From: Vespa crabro
Lineage: Eukaryota; Arthropoda; Insecta; Hymenoptera; Vespidae
Length of the DNA: 64,000 nucleotides
Direction of reading: 5' to 3'
Assembly: GCF_910589235.1 (NCBI RefSeq)
Contig: NW_025813595.1
Span: forward strand, 5,410,501-5,474,500
A model generated the notes under the pieces. The model saw only the letters and a program-made list of their open reading frames with translations. It had not been told where the DNA came from and did no database searches. Made by a program: the position numbers and the translations under genes. This document shows, one piece after another, positions 12,814 to 23,131 of this stretch. The first letter of the stretch is position 1; the number at the start of each line of letters is the position of its first letter.

Positions 12814-13462
12814 TGGTTACATCCCGCGACAACGACGTATGTAAATAATAATAAAAATATAAGGGTAACATATGTAAACTATAGTAAAAATGAAAGATTA
12901 ATACATTAGCTAGCTTAAGTAAAGTGGATCATCCTTAAAAATTCATATCGCTCATTTGTAGGCTAAATATTCAAAATATCGATAATTTTATCACTAGCAA
13001 TATTAACTAAGATACTTTATAAATTCCTGTTATTACTAGCACCTTCTTATTAATAATACATAAAAACAATTAAAAGAATAATAATAATTAGCTAACAAAT
13101 CGGGACCTATGTTAACAAAATATACACATATACATGCAATCCTGTAATAAAATAAACAATTACCCTAATGAATTAACGTTCAACAACCTTGGGAAATTAC
13201 AGCGAGAAATTTCTTTAATTAAATGTAAAAATAATTGCGAGTCATACTTATCGATTATGGCGGGACGACATCCGGTGATATGATTTTAACATCCTGCATT
13301 CCAAGTAGTAAGAGCAACGATATCGACATCATTTTCGGAACCACACCTGCTAATTACAACATTCCAAGGGCTAAAATCTCCGACAATTACATCCAGTGAT
13401 AAGCACCGAGCGAACGCATTACTTGGAAGAGGTAATAAAGGAACTCTCGCATTGTTCTGCCC

Positions 13463-13545
13463 CTACCACTACCTCACTTAGGCGGCAAGCGCAAGCGGCG
13501 CGCCCCACCACAACCGCACTTAAGCGGCACGCACGAGCGGCCCAC
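13463..13545 (+). repeat. two tandem GC-rich units of about 40 bp in the LTR
   Basis: Two diverged units, each running CCACYAC..CACTTAAGCGGC and ending in AGCGGC. The 3776 copy also has two units, while the 43122 copy has one. The number of units therefore varies within the family, as seen for enhancer repeats in other retroelement LTRs. Confidence 0.75.
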
Positions 13546-13553
13546 ATGCGCAG

Positions 13554-13561
13554 TGACGTCA
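13554..13561 (+). promoter_or_regulatory. CRE/ATF-type palindrome TGACGTCA in the LTR
   Basis: A perfect TGACGTCA lies directly after the GC-rich tandem units and next to ATGCGC. The solo LTR at 43122 keeps it (44040-44047); the truncated LTR has a mutated version. It fits a binding site for CREB/ATF-type bZIP factors. Use in vivo is inference. Confidence 0.5.
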
Positions 13562-14416
13562 ACCGGACTCGTCCTAGGAGGAGCAAAGAGCGTCGACAGT
13601 CAGTCATCGTTCGCAGCCTTACTCAACAAGTCGCAAGCTCCTAGACTTGAGCATTAAGCAGTCATTATCCAACTTAGAATTTTACACTACTGTTTATCTT
13701 TGTCAATTATATAAGTTAGAGTCCATCAATTATAATTAGAATCAAGTTTTTCTTAGACCATAAAATACATCTTTAAAATTGTCATTATTAACCAGTGCGT
13801 GATTTCTTTATATCCATACATTTATCCATCCTTATTGCTCGGTGAGGACGAACCGCAAGAGTATTTTCCTATAAAATTGTCGTTTCGGTGAGGACGCTCC
13901 TCATGGACGATACATTTCTCTTTCCCTCCTACCTCCAATCAACCACCTCTTCCAAATATCTGCCCTCATAATGTCGAAGGTACGTCGCGATGGTAGAAAA
14001 TATCAACTACGTCATTTGTTATTGGAACTTTACCATGAAACCGAAATTTATAACGATACATTTGGTGTGGAATTAATTGAAGAAGAGAAAGAAAATTTTC
14101 CCTCATACCGCCTGATTCCTCTGCAGCTCTCTAGAATGTGGGTGCCCCCACTGGACCTTTCAATTTTGGATCCTAGGACCCCCAAATATCTGGAAATAAG
14201 GCTCCACCATCAACTTGGGTTGTCTTCCCAAGAGATAAGTGAGCATTTGTAATAACGATTCGACACTCTGTTCGGAGCCAGTCCCGAGCCAATTGAACTG
14301 CCCAGGCAGGTAAGGGCCGAAAAGGGCACAAATCACCCGCAAGTGTCGGAATAGCATACTTACTTTGGAGTTAACTCTATTAAAGTACATAGCTTGTGAT
14401 ATGTAACACATAAAAC

Positions 14417-14433
14417 TGGTGACAACGGTGGGA
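14417..14433 (+). other. primer binding site
   Basis: TGGTGACAACGGTGGGA starts eight bases after the LTR end. It opens with TGG, complementary to a tRNA CCA end. I cannot assign the tRNA with confidence. Confidence 0.7.
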
Positions 14434-14448
14434 GGACGCTAAAACAGA

Positions 14449-15657
14449 ATGTCGATTGATAAACAGATGCAATCAAAATCCACTGATAAAATAGAAACAC
14501 GGAGTGGAATTAAGCACGGCAATGAAAATGAGCACGAAGAAATTATTAATAGAATTCGACAGAGGGAATTACTAGTTTCGGAACGCTAGAAAGCTATCCG
14601 CGAACGCGAAGAAGCAATAATTAACGAAACTAGCAAGTCAGAATTTAACTCACTTTAAGCCGTATTACGAGAAATTGTGACTGCCCAAAGACAAGTTGAT
14701 TATTCGCGAGGAGAAGTACATGAAGCTCGTGAATTATCGATACGCGCAGCCGTAGATGCAGTTCCGTCTTATGATGGTCCAAATAAAACGATAGAGAATT
14801 TCATCCTAGCATGTAAACGCGCACGTGATCTTGTACCGGCAAATAGCAAAGCGACGATGACTCGACTCATTATTAATAATCTTCGGGGCTTAGCATATAT
14901 TGCCGTAGAAGATCACGAGATATTAACTTTAGACGTACTATGCAATACATTACGGAGAAACTTCGGGCGAAACCGTACTTTGCAAAATTATATAGTTGAA
15001 CTGAATGGTATTTGCATGGAACCCGACGAGCATATTTTGCAGTATATTAGTAGAGTCAAAGATTTACAGCAAGCAATCTATGAAGAGGAAAGACTAAAAA
15101 CATACGAGCTATCAGAGGACAAGATCAATGAAATAGAAGAATTCACATTAGTAAGTTTTTGCGAAGGCCTCCCGCGGGACTATAGAATTGAAATTAAACC
15201 GAATAACTGTAAAGATATATATGACGCATATGAAAAAGCACAAGACCACTACTTAATGATTGAACAGGATCGGCAGCGTCATCCGAGATATAGGAACGCA
15301 AGACTTCTTAGAGACGGACCATTAAATAACAGCAAAATGGAAACCAGAGACAGACCGTTAAATGATAGTAGAATGAAGGCTAAGGATAAACAAACGCGTG
15401 AGATATAGTACAAGCCAATGCCAAAGTTTTGCGCACACTGTAATGGAACTGTTCATATAAATGAAGAGTGCTTTAAGGCAAAATGGGAGGGACGAAACGT
15501 ACAACAAGTATTCTGATGTAGGGAGAGTCCATCCTTTTCCCCGCATCCCCTTCAGCAATCCCGACCTCCCGATTCCTACCCTCCTCGAAAGGAATGCAAA
15601 TACTACCGGAATTTAGGCCACACGATCGAGAAATGTCGAAAAAAAAATGTGGTGTGA
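14449..15657 (+). pseudogene. gag: gypsy gag (capsid-nucleocapsid), broken
   Basis: The frame opens at ATG 14449, 32 bases after the start of the PBS. It is interrupted by stops at 14587, 14656, 15406 and 15514 and ends at 15655-15657. The longest open part is 14677-15408. It is rich in charged helical sequence and includes a capsid-like stretch (FILACKRARDLV, then LRRNFGRNRTLQNYI), as expected for a gypsy capsid. After the stop at 15406 a CCHC knuckle is intact at 15430-15471 (C-X2-C-X4-H-X4-C). A second knuckle at 15595-15636 has lost its second Cys to Tyr. This places the nucleocapsid at the C-terminus. The role in particle assembly and RNA packaging is inferred from family. Confidence 0.85.
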
Positions 15658-15720
15658 AAAGAACTCGGGAAACGAGACACTTTCCCCAGGGCTAGTCGCG
15701 ACCCGGGGGAACGCCACCCA

Positions 15721-16242
15721 AGCGCGTCCGGTAAAAATTATATCTGCAGAAGCACCGTCCACGTCCGCAAAATCAGATTAGAAAATAAACCAGAAACACC
15801 AGCAATAAAAATAACCTCTAAAAACGTGAAACAAGATACGACCTTTTTAGTTGACACAGGGACTGAACCCAATATACTAAAAATCGGGAAGGCCGTCGGT
15901 GAAGTTCTCGTCGATGAATCGAAGAAAATAAAACTTAGCGGAATTACCGAAGAAGTAATCGTAACCTACGGCTCTTGAATTATCGATTTGTTCGGACACC
16001 CAGTAGAGTTCCATCTCGTACCTAACACATTTCCAATTCCTCATGGTGGTATTCTTGGGGCCGATTTCTTCAATGATGCAGCAGAAATCAATTTCATGAG
16101 TAAAAACGTTTCCTGGAAGGATATAAAAATTCCATTTGTCATGCCAGACGAGAAAACGATCGCGGGCAGAACAGGAAACTTGTTAAGAATAAACGTCTCG
16201 AACACAAACGTAAGGACGGGCTATGTTCCATTTACGCCGGCG
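15721..16242 (+). pseudogene. gypsy aspartic protease (retropepsin), broken
   Basis: The frame reads FLVDTGTEPNIL around 15844-15879, with the catalytic DTG at 15853-15861. It later reads HGGILGADFF near 16040-16070, the conserved C-terminal retropepsin signature (ILGxDF). A stop at 15976 separates the two motifs. A frame change near 16243 shifts to the pol frame, in which the text continues as HAHIEVFNSKEEE. The protease would mature Gag-Pol. As it stands no full domain can be made. Confidence 0.87.
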
Positions 16243-16245
16243 AAG

Positions 16246-17520
16246 CTATTGTTTCTAACAACAATGGACATGCACATATAGAAGTATTCAATTCTAAAGA
16301 AGAAGAAATAACAATTAAAATACCTACGGTCGAAATAGAAGAATTTGAGATAGTCGATGAAGCAAATAACTCTGCCGTAGGGCACGACTCGCACGCTTCC
16401 AATAACACAGTAGACAATTCATGCACCGACAAGGAGGAAGAATATACAAGAAATCCAAGCCAAGAAACACCTTCCGATCCTTCATTCCTTCTCACAAAAT
16501 CATCTCACGTTAAGCAGGTCTGCAAGCTGACCTCTAGGGTAGACGAAAACCGTTTTAATCGTATATTAGAATGTATAGACCTTAAATCACTGAATAAACA
16601 AGGAAAGGGTATAGCAGAATAGATGATCAAGAACTCACTTGATTTATTTCATTTACCAGGTGACAAAATAACACACACGTGCACAATTAAACACGCCATA
16701 GAAACAGTAGGTACGATGCCAGCAACCGTACTACAGTATAGATTTCCACCTAACCATAAAGAGGAAATAAATAGATAAATTAATGAATTAATAAAGAATG
16801 AAGTGATACAACCATCAGTATCACCCTATAATTCCCCATTATGGATTGTTCCCAAAAAAGTAGACTCAAACTGTAACAAAAGGTGGAGATTCATCGATTA
16901 CCGTATGCTGAATGAAAAAACTATTAAAAACAGCTATCCGCTGCCCAACATAACAGAAATATTAGATCAGCTGGGGAGTGCCAAATATTTTAGTACTTTT
17001 GATTTAGTATCAGGGTTTTACCAAATTCAAATGGATAAGATCGATGCACAAAAAACGGCATTCTCTACTCCGTATGGGCATTATGAATTCACTCGCATGC
17101 CCTTCGGCTTAAAAAATGCTCCCTCAACATTTCAAAGGTTAATGAACTCAGTTCTGTCCAGGTTACAAGGAAATGAATTATTTGTTTATCTGGACGACAT
17201 AGTTATTTATTCGAGCTCATTTGACGAACATATCAATAAATTCAAAAAACTTTCTGATAGATTAAGAGAAGCGGGTCTTAAACTACAACCAGAAAAATGC
17301 AACTTCCTTCGAATGGAAGTTGCGTACCTCGATCATATAATAAGCACGTCAGGGGTGAAACCTGACCCCGGGAAAATAAAAGCGGTAAAAGAATTTCCAA
17401 CTCCACGTACAGCGAAAAACATAAAACAATTTCTTGGACTAGCAGGATATTATAGGCGTTTTATATCGAACTTCTTTGGTATCAGCCGACCTTTGACGAA
17501 TTTGTTAAAAAGGACGTTCC
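16246..17520 (+). pseudogene. pol: gypsy reverse transcriptase, broken
   Basis: After an acidic spacer (16246-16480) the RT region opens. Stops occur at 16620 and 16776; 16803-17564 is then open. Visible RT motifs are YNSPLWIVPKK, WRFIDYRMLNEKT, FSTFDLVSGFYQI (first catalytic Asp), MPFGLKNAPSTFQR and YLDD at 17187-17198. The thumb and connection follow (FLGLAGYYRRFI), which is diagnostic for Ty3/gypsy. A frameshift just before 17520 separates RT from RNase H. All catalytic aspartates of the polymerase are retained. Confidence 0.93.
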
Positions 17521-18456
17521 ATTTGAATGGAAAGAAAGCCACGATTACTCGTTCACTCATTTAAGAGATACCACAAAGAACCGCTCCTTCAGCATCCCAA
17601 CTTCACTAAACCTTTCATTGTAACTACTGAAGCATCAAATTTTGCTATAGGCGGAATTCTAAGCCAGGGGGAAATTGGACAAGACCTGCCCATCGCCTAT
17701 ACCTCACGTTTATTGAATCAGGCAGAATAAAGCTACTTCACAATAGAAAAGGAATTACTTGCTATTGTCTATGCTGTCAACCATTTTTGTCCATATCTAT
17801 ACGGTAACCAATTTAGTCTAGTTTCCGATCTTAAACCATTGGTTTGGCTACACTCAGTAAAGGACCCTTCGTCATGGTTAATTCGTTGGCGATTGAAATT
17901 AGCAGAAAATGACTATAAAATCATTTATAAGGCAGGGAAAAGAAATGTAAACGCTGATGCATTATCCCGGAACCCGGTAGACTCGCGCAAACAGGTACTT
18001 CCAATATCAGGAACCAGCTCGAGTGACGAAAACCCATACGAGCTAAGACACAAACAAACTACTTCCGAGTGGCTTCATGCAAAGAAAACCACTAACATTT
18101 CGGCAACACAAGATGAAATAATTCAAAAATCATTCAGCACACACGACATTACTAACGAAACAGATGTCGATGACAGAGACGAGAATGAGACAAGTAATGA
18201 AAAAGAAACGTACGAAAATATCGACAGCAAGACTACAGAGCTAAAAGACCGAATCATAATGCACAACGGAAATATTGCGTATTTTGTTACAACACAAGGA
18301 ACACCAGTAGACATTGGAGCAAAGGAACTGGCTAATCATGGTAAGTTACCCATTATCACAGATGCAACCCTCAGTAGGGTAAAAATTACAAAAAGGGATA
18401 ACAAAAATTATAGCATTACCCGTCAAGGAGAGAATATCTCTTTCTATCCTGCTTGA
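17521..18456 (+). pseudogene. pol: gypsy RNase H and connection to integrase, broken
   Basis: The RNase H domain begins EPLLQHPNFTKPFIV. The usual first catalytic Asp (TDAS context) is Glu here (TTEAS, codon 17629-17631). There is a stop at 17728 before YFTIEKELLAIVYAV. The domain ends with KRNVNADALSRNP, the standard gypsy junction with integrase. A Glu/Asp/Thr-rich spacer then runs to the stop at 18454-18456. RNase H degrades the RNA strand during reverse transcription; the Asp to Glu change would probably impair it. Confidence 0.88.
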
Positions 18457-18481
18457 AACACTAGATGAAGTCTTACAATCT

Positions 18482-19695
18482 TTGCTTGATGCGGCTATTG
18501 AATTACACCTGAAAACAATAGGAAATGCTAAAGGACCAGTGGGTAACATACCCTGGGAAGATGTAAATCATAAAATTCGTTCGATCTTTTCGGGTAGACC
18601 AACAAAAATAATTATATTGAAACATGAAATCATGAAACCAAAAGAGAACGAAAGAATTGGAATTATTCACGATAATCACACAACTCCTATTGGAGGTCAC
18701 AAAGGGGTAACAAAGACATACGCTAGGATTAGACAAAAATCTTATTGGCCGAAATTAAAACAAGATATTCAAAGGTACATTCAAGGTTGTCGCAGCTGTC
18801 AAACGAAGAAGCTTGTCAGACTGAAAACACATCAATCAATGACTATTACAGATACAGCTGGACGATTTATTACCTGGACGAGCATTTGACAAAATCTCCA
18901 TGGACATTACGGGCCCGATGCCCACTACAAATTTAGGGCATAATTACATACTTACAATTCAAGATTTGTTAACGAAATATTCAGTCGCTATACCATTGCA
19001 ACAAGCTTCTTCGAAGGAAATCGCAGACGACTTTATAAAATATATAATTTGTAAATTTGGCTCACCTAAAGGTATTCTAACCGATCAAGGCGCTAATTTT
19101 CTATCAGGTCTTATGAAAGCAATCGCACGAAAGTTCAGAATAAACCAATATCAAACGAGTGCATGTCGTCCACAGTCAAACGGGTCAATAGAAAGATTAC
19201 ATCATGTGCTTACCGAATTTCTGAAACACTTTATTAAAGATAATAATGTCTGGGATCAATGGTTAGACATAGCTACATTTTTTTATAATACTAGCGTACA
19301 CGAGGGAACAGAATACACCCCACATGAATTACGGGAGATAAGCGAGAACCCCTAACGAATCTACTTACGATGACCTTCAGAACGAAACATATGTACATTA
19401 CTTGGGAGAATTAATTAAACAATTAAATAAATCTCAAGAAGCAGCACTACAAAACTTGATCACAGCAAAAATTAAATTTAAGGGGTATTATGACAGAAAA
19501 CAGAGAGTCGAGAATTTTAGGGTAGACAACCGCGCATATTTCCTGAGGAGTATAAACAAGGGAAAACTCGACGATAAATACGAGAGACCATATGAAGTTG
19601 TAAGCGTATTAAGTAAAACTAATGTAAAGATACGAACTCCGACTGGAATTCGCATAGTACACGCAAACCGGCTAAAATTCGATAAGTCAAAATAA
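18482..19695 (+). pseudogene. pol: gypsy integrase, broken
   Basis: The frame at 18482-18889 carries the HHCC zinc domain: HDNH..GGH around 18667-18705 and CRSC near 18790. At 18858-18881 the sequence CTGGACGA occurs twice, separated by TTTATTAC. This 16-base insertion explains the shift into the next frame. The catalytic core follows with D (codon 18903), D in LTDQG (19083) and E in GSIERLH (19191), so the DDE triad is intact. A further frame change near 19350 leads to the C-terminal domain (19402-19695), whose YERPYEVV motif is the GPY/F-type module. DNA integration is the family role. Confidence 0.92.
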
Positions 19696-19905
19696 GAGGT
19701 AGATAAGTCGCCGTCATGGAAACCTACATTACCGACCTACGGCATTGTAAAGCGCAGCATGACGCAAGAGTCGCTCTCGCTTCCATGACGACGGTCACTA
19801 AGGAAGATCCCCTATTATCTTGTTAAAACTTAGATATAAGCAGCACCGGTCTAGCTCCGAACATCATTTGCTCCTCGACGCTCAGACCATTTAGTAATAA
19901 GCAAA
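19696..19905 (+). other. pol-env spacer of the gypsy element
   Basis: About 210 bases with no open frame of note between the integrase stop and the env-like ATG. It may contain the splice or initiation signals for env, but I recognise none with confidence. Confidence 0.5.
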
Positions 19906-20301
19906 ATGAAACTCATAGTAGTACTCTTACTTATAAAGACTGCAAACGTATTAGTGGGTTATGATTTTGGTGGAAGTTCGTTAAATATCTCAACATTCTC
20001 TCTTTTGCTAATAGCGGAATGTGAGATACCAGATTTACAACCAAGAAACGACTCTATATACATTCAAAAGTTACAAGCATCGGACTACGATACAGCAAAA
20101 ATACAACAATGTAGAATCGAGATAGACAGAATATTCTATCACTGTGGAATGTATTCACACGTTTCAGTGTTTCACAACGGACGCAGAGAATATTTACATT
20201 CGCTTACACAACATTTATGTCAACAAATACATGTAACAGGAAGCCTATTACTGGAACACAACACACTAATTTCTGGGTTAAGGAAAAATAGCACCGACAC
20301 A
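19906..20301 (+). pseudogene. env: envelope-like glycoprotein N-terminus, truncated by satellite
   Basis: The ORF follows pol and opens with a hydrophobic signal-peptide-like segment of about 17 residues. A Cys-containing ectodomain start follows (Cys at residues 39, 69, 80 and 105) with one clear N-glycosylation motif near residue 27. After residue 132 the frame runs into TTATTATCG repeats and becomes Tyr/Arg/Ile text that is not env. The early pattern (aromatic-Asp, then Leu-Asn-Ile-Ser/Thr, then a Leu-rich strand and Cys) resembles glycoproteins of chu-like negative-strand RNA viruses captured by arthropod LTR elements more than the baculovirus F-type env of classic errantiviruses. That family call is inference. 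The Cys I would expect after the Asp is Phe here. No fusion loop or membrane anchor is present, so it is inactive. Confidence 0.65.
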
Positions 20302-20302
20302 A

Positions 20303-20435
20303 TTTATTATCGTTATTATCGTTATTATTATTGTTATAATTATCGGTATTATGTTACTATCGTTATTATTGCTATTATTCCTCTTATTGTTAGGATTATT
20401 ATCATTATTATACTTGCTATCCTTATTATGGATAT
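20303..20435 (+). repeat. TTATTATCG satellite, block 4
   Basis: A short array segment between the broken env and the 316-bp insert. Its last 70 bases match 32165-32236 closely, including CCTCTTATTGTTA and CTATCCTTATTATGGATAT. Confidence 0.9.
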
Positions 20436-20751
20436 AATATTATATATTTTCTATTTCTACTTGTTTTAATTAGGGTGGAATGACAAACGGAAATGTGTTT
20501 CTCTGTGAACAAAGAAACGACAATTTACGTTTATTATTCACAATATTAAATCTTAATTAATATATTTTACAAATTTTCTTATAGTTCTCGTGTTACTTTT
20601 CTCTTCTACGTTATATTTCATACTGTCCGTTTCTCTTCCAAATCTTAACCGCTCGGTTTGTAGGTCACAAAAGAAATTGTAAATAATAAAGGACAATGGA
20701 AGGGCGGGTTATGAGACGCAAATCTATCTGAAGAAAGTATACTTTCTTTAC
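20436..20751. mobile_element. 316-bp unclassified insert with 8-bp target duplication
   Basis: Non-satellite sequence flanked by ATGGATAT on both sides (20428-20435 and 20752-20759). The related array block at 32229-32236 has a single ATGGATAT followed by the same TTAAATTATTATTA, as an unoccupied site would. The insert contains no ORF of note. Its right end has a GAAAGTATACTTTC palindrome (near 20733-20746). I see no clear terminal inverted repeats, so the class is open: a decayed hAT- or P-like non-autonomous element (both make 8-bp duplications), a SINE, or a fragment of another element. Confidence 0.65.
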
Positions 20752-23130
20752 ATGGATATTTAAATTATTATTAATATTATAGTTATTATCGTTATTATCG
20801 ATATTATTGTTCATATTATTATTGTTGTTATCGTAATTATTGTTATTAATATTATTATTATATTCGTTATTATCATTATTATCATTATTATCGTTAATAT
20901 AGTTATTATCTTTATTGTTATTATTATTATTATTATTATCGTTATTATCGTTATTACCGTTATTTTTATTATAACTATTACGGTTATTATCGTTATGATT
21001 ATAATCATTATTATCGTTATTATCGTTATAATCGTTATTATTATTATTATTATTAGAATTATCATTCGAGATATTATCGTTAATGTCCATTTTATTATTA
21101 TTGTTATAATCGTTATTACCGTTATTCTCTTTATTACCGTTATTATTGCACTTAATATTATTTTTATTGTCGTTATTATCGTTATTATTGTTATTATTAT
21201 TTTTATTATTAATATTATTATTATTATTATTATCGTTATAATCGTTGTTATCGTCATTATGGTAAAAATTATAACTATTAATATCGTTTTTGTCGTAAAT
21301 ATTGATAATAACTTTATTATTATTATTAATACTATCGCTATTATCGTTATTATCGTTATTATTATTATTATTATGGTTGTTATTATCGTTATTATCATTA
21401 TTTTTGTTATTATTGTTCTTATTGTTATTATAGTAATTTTCGTTATTATTGTTAATATCGATATTATAGTTATTAATGTTATAATTATTATCCTTGTTAT
21501 CGTTATTATTGTTTATTTCGGTTATTATTATTATTATAATTAATCTTATTTTCGTTACAATCGTTGTTATCGTTATTATCGTTAATATTGTATTTATTAT
21601 TATCGATATTATTATTATCTTTAATATCGTTCATATCGTTATTATTGTTATTATTATTATTGTTATTATCGTTTATATTGTTATTACTATTTTTATTATA
21701 TATTATAATTATCATAATTAATAACTCTATTATTGTTATTATTTATATTATTGTTAACGTTAATACCTCTATTATCTTATATTATCGTTTTTATCAAAAT
21801 TATTGTTATTATTATTTCCTTTATTATAGTCATTATCGTTATTATTAATATTATTATAATCCTTAAGATCGTAATTATCGTTATTAATTTCATTATTATT
21901 CTCGTTAATGTCATAATTATCTCTATTATTGTTATTATCCTTATTACCATTATTATTGTTATTATTATTATTGTTATTATAGTTAATATCGTTATTAGAA
22001 TTATTATTATTATTATTTTAGTTATTATCATTAATATCCTTTAGAATGTTTTTATTGCTATTACTATCATCGTTATTATCGTTATTATTGTTATTATTAT
22101 TATTGTTATTATCTCTACTATTAGTAACGTTATTATCGATATAATCGTTATTATTATTTTTATTTTCGTTATTTTCTTTATCATCCATATTATCGTTATT
22201 ATTATCGTCATTATCGTCTTTATCGTTATTATCGTTATTATTGTTATTATTATTATTATAGTTATTATCGGTATTATCATTATTATCGTTATTGTTGTTA
22301 TTATTATCGTTATTATCGTTAATATCATAAATATCGATATTAAAGTTAAAATTATTATTATTACTATCGCTATTATCGTTACTAACGTATTTATCGTAAT
22401 AATTATTATTATTATTATCGTTATTATAGTAATTATTGTAATCGATATTATTATTATTATTATTATCGTTATTACCGTTAATAACTTTATTATTGTTTTT
22501 ACTATTATCGTTATTTTCGTTATTATCCTTACTATTATTTATATTATTCCCGTTATTATCGTTATTATTGTTATAATTATTATCGTTATTATTGGTTCTT
22601 TAAATATCGTTATTATACTTATTATAGTTATTAATGTTATTAATATTATTATTCTTATCATTATTATCGTCATTAATTTTTTTATTGATATTTTTATTAT
22701 AATTATTATCATTGTCATCCTTATTATTGTGATTATTATCGGTATTATCGTCAATATTGTTAATATTATTATTATTTTTATTATTATTATTATCATTATC
22801 ACAATTATAATCGTTCTTATCTTTATTATCCTTATAATTGTTATTATAATTGTCATTATCATTATTATGGTTATTCTCGTTATTATTGTTATTATTGTTA
22901 TCATTATTATCGTTATTATTTTTATTGTTATTAATATTACTACTATTATTATCGTAATTATCGTTATTATCGTTATTTTCTTTGCTATTATTATTATTAT
23001 TATTATTATCGTTATTATCATTATAATCTTTATTATCTATATTACTGTAATTATTATGAACTTTATTTTCGTTATTATCGTAAATATTTTTATAATTATT
23101 ATTCATATTATCGCTATTATCGATATATTA
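20752..23130 (+). repeat. TTATTATCG satellite, block 5
   Basis: Same array and orientation, up to LINE copy C. The final 67 bases align without gaps to the sequence before LINE copy D (82 percent by my count). Confidence 0.95.
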
Positions 23131-23131
23131 T

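Larger units (their letters stand above)
12814..14408 (+). repeat. 5' LTR of the gypsy element
   Basis: About 1595 bp, matching the reverse complements of 43122-44751 and 3776-4941. It starts TGGTTACATCCCGCG and ends ATGTAACA. It contains two tandem GC-rich units of about 40 bp at 13463-13545, a CRE-type palindrome at 13554-13561, and a 3' part with stretches well conserved among the three copies. The GC-rich patch stands out in otherwise AT-rich DNA and is the likely promoter region. The ORFs at 13396-13644 and 13971-14252 are LTR sequence with no recognised product. Confidence 0.9.
12814..20302 (+). mobile_element. Ty3/gypsy errantivirus-like retroelement, 3'-truncated
   Basis: Order: 5' LTR, primer binding site, gag, protease, RT, RNase H, integrase and the first part of an env-like ORF. 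The RT-RNase H-integrase order and the NADALSR linker identify Ty3/gypsy. The third ORF after integrase resembles the plan of insect errantiviruses. The copy is dead: in-frame stops in gag, protease and pol, and at least four frame changes. It ends inside env at about 20302, directly against TTATTATCG repeats. No polypurine tract or 3' LTR is present in the following array. Two LTR-only relatives lie at 3776 and 43122 in the opposite orientation. Confidence 0.93.

Noticed and set aside
13396..14252. ORFs 13396-13644 and 13971-14252 as host genes
   Set aside because: Both lie inside the 5' LTR. The matching regions in the solo LTRs are decayed and show no recognised protein family.
14417..14433. 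Assigning the primer tRNA
   Set aside because: The motif resembles several insect tRNA 3' ends imperfectly; without a tRNA set for the host the choice would be a guess.
20436..20751. The 316-bp insert as the missing 3' LTR or env end of the gypsy element
   Set aside because: It shows no similarity to the LTR sequence, and its 8-bp flanking duplication and the empty site at 32.2 kb indicate a separate insertion.
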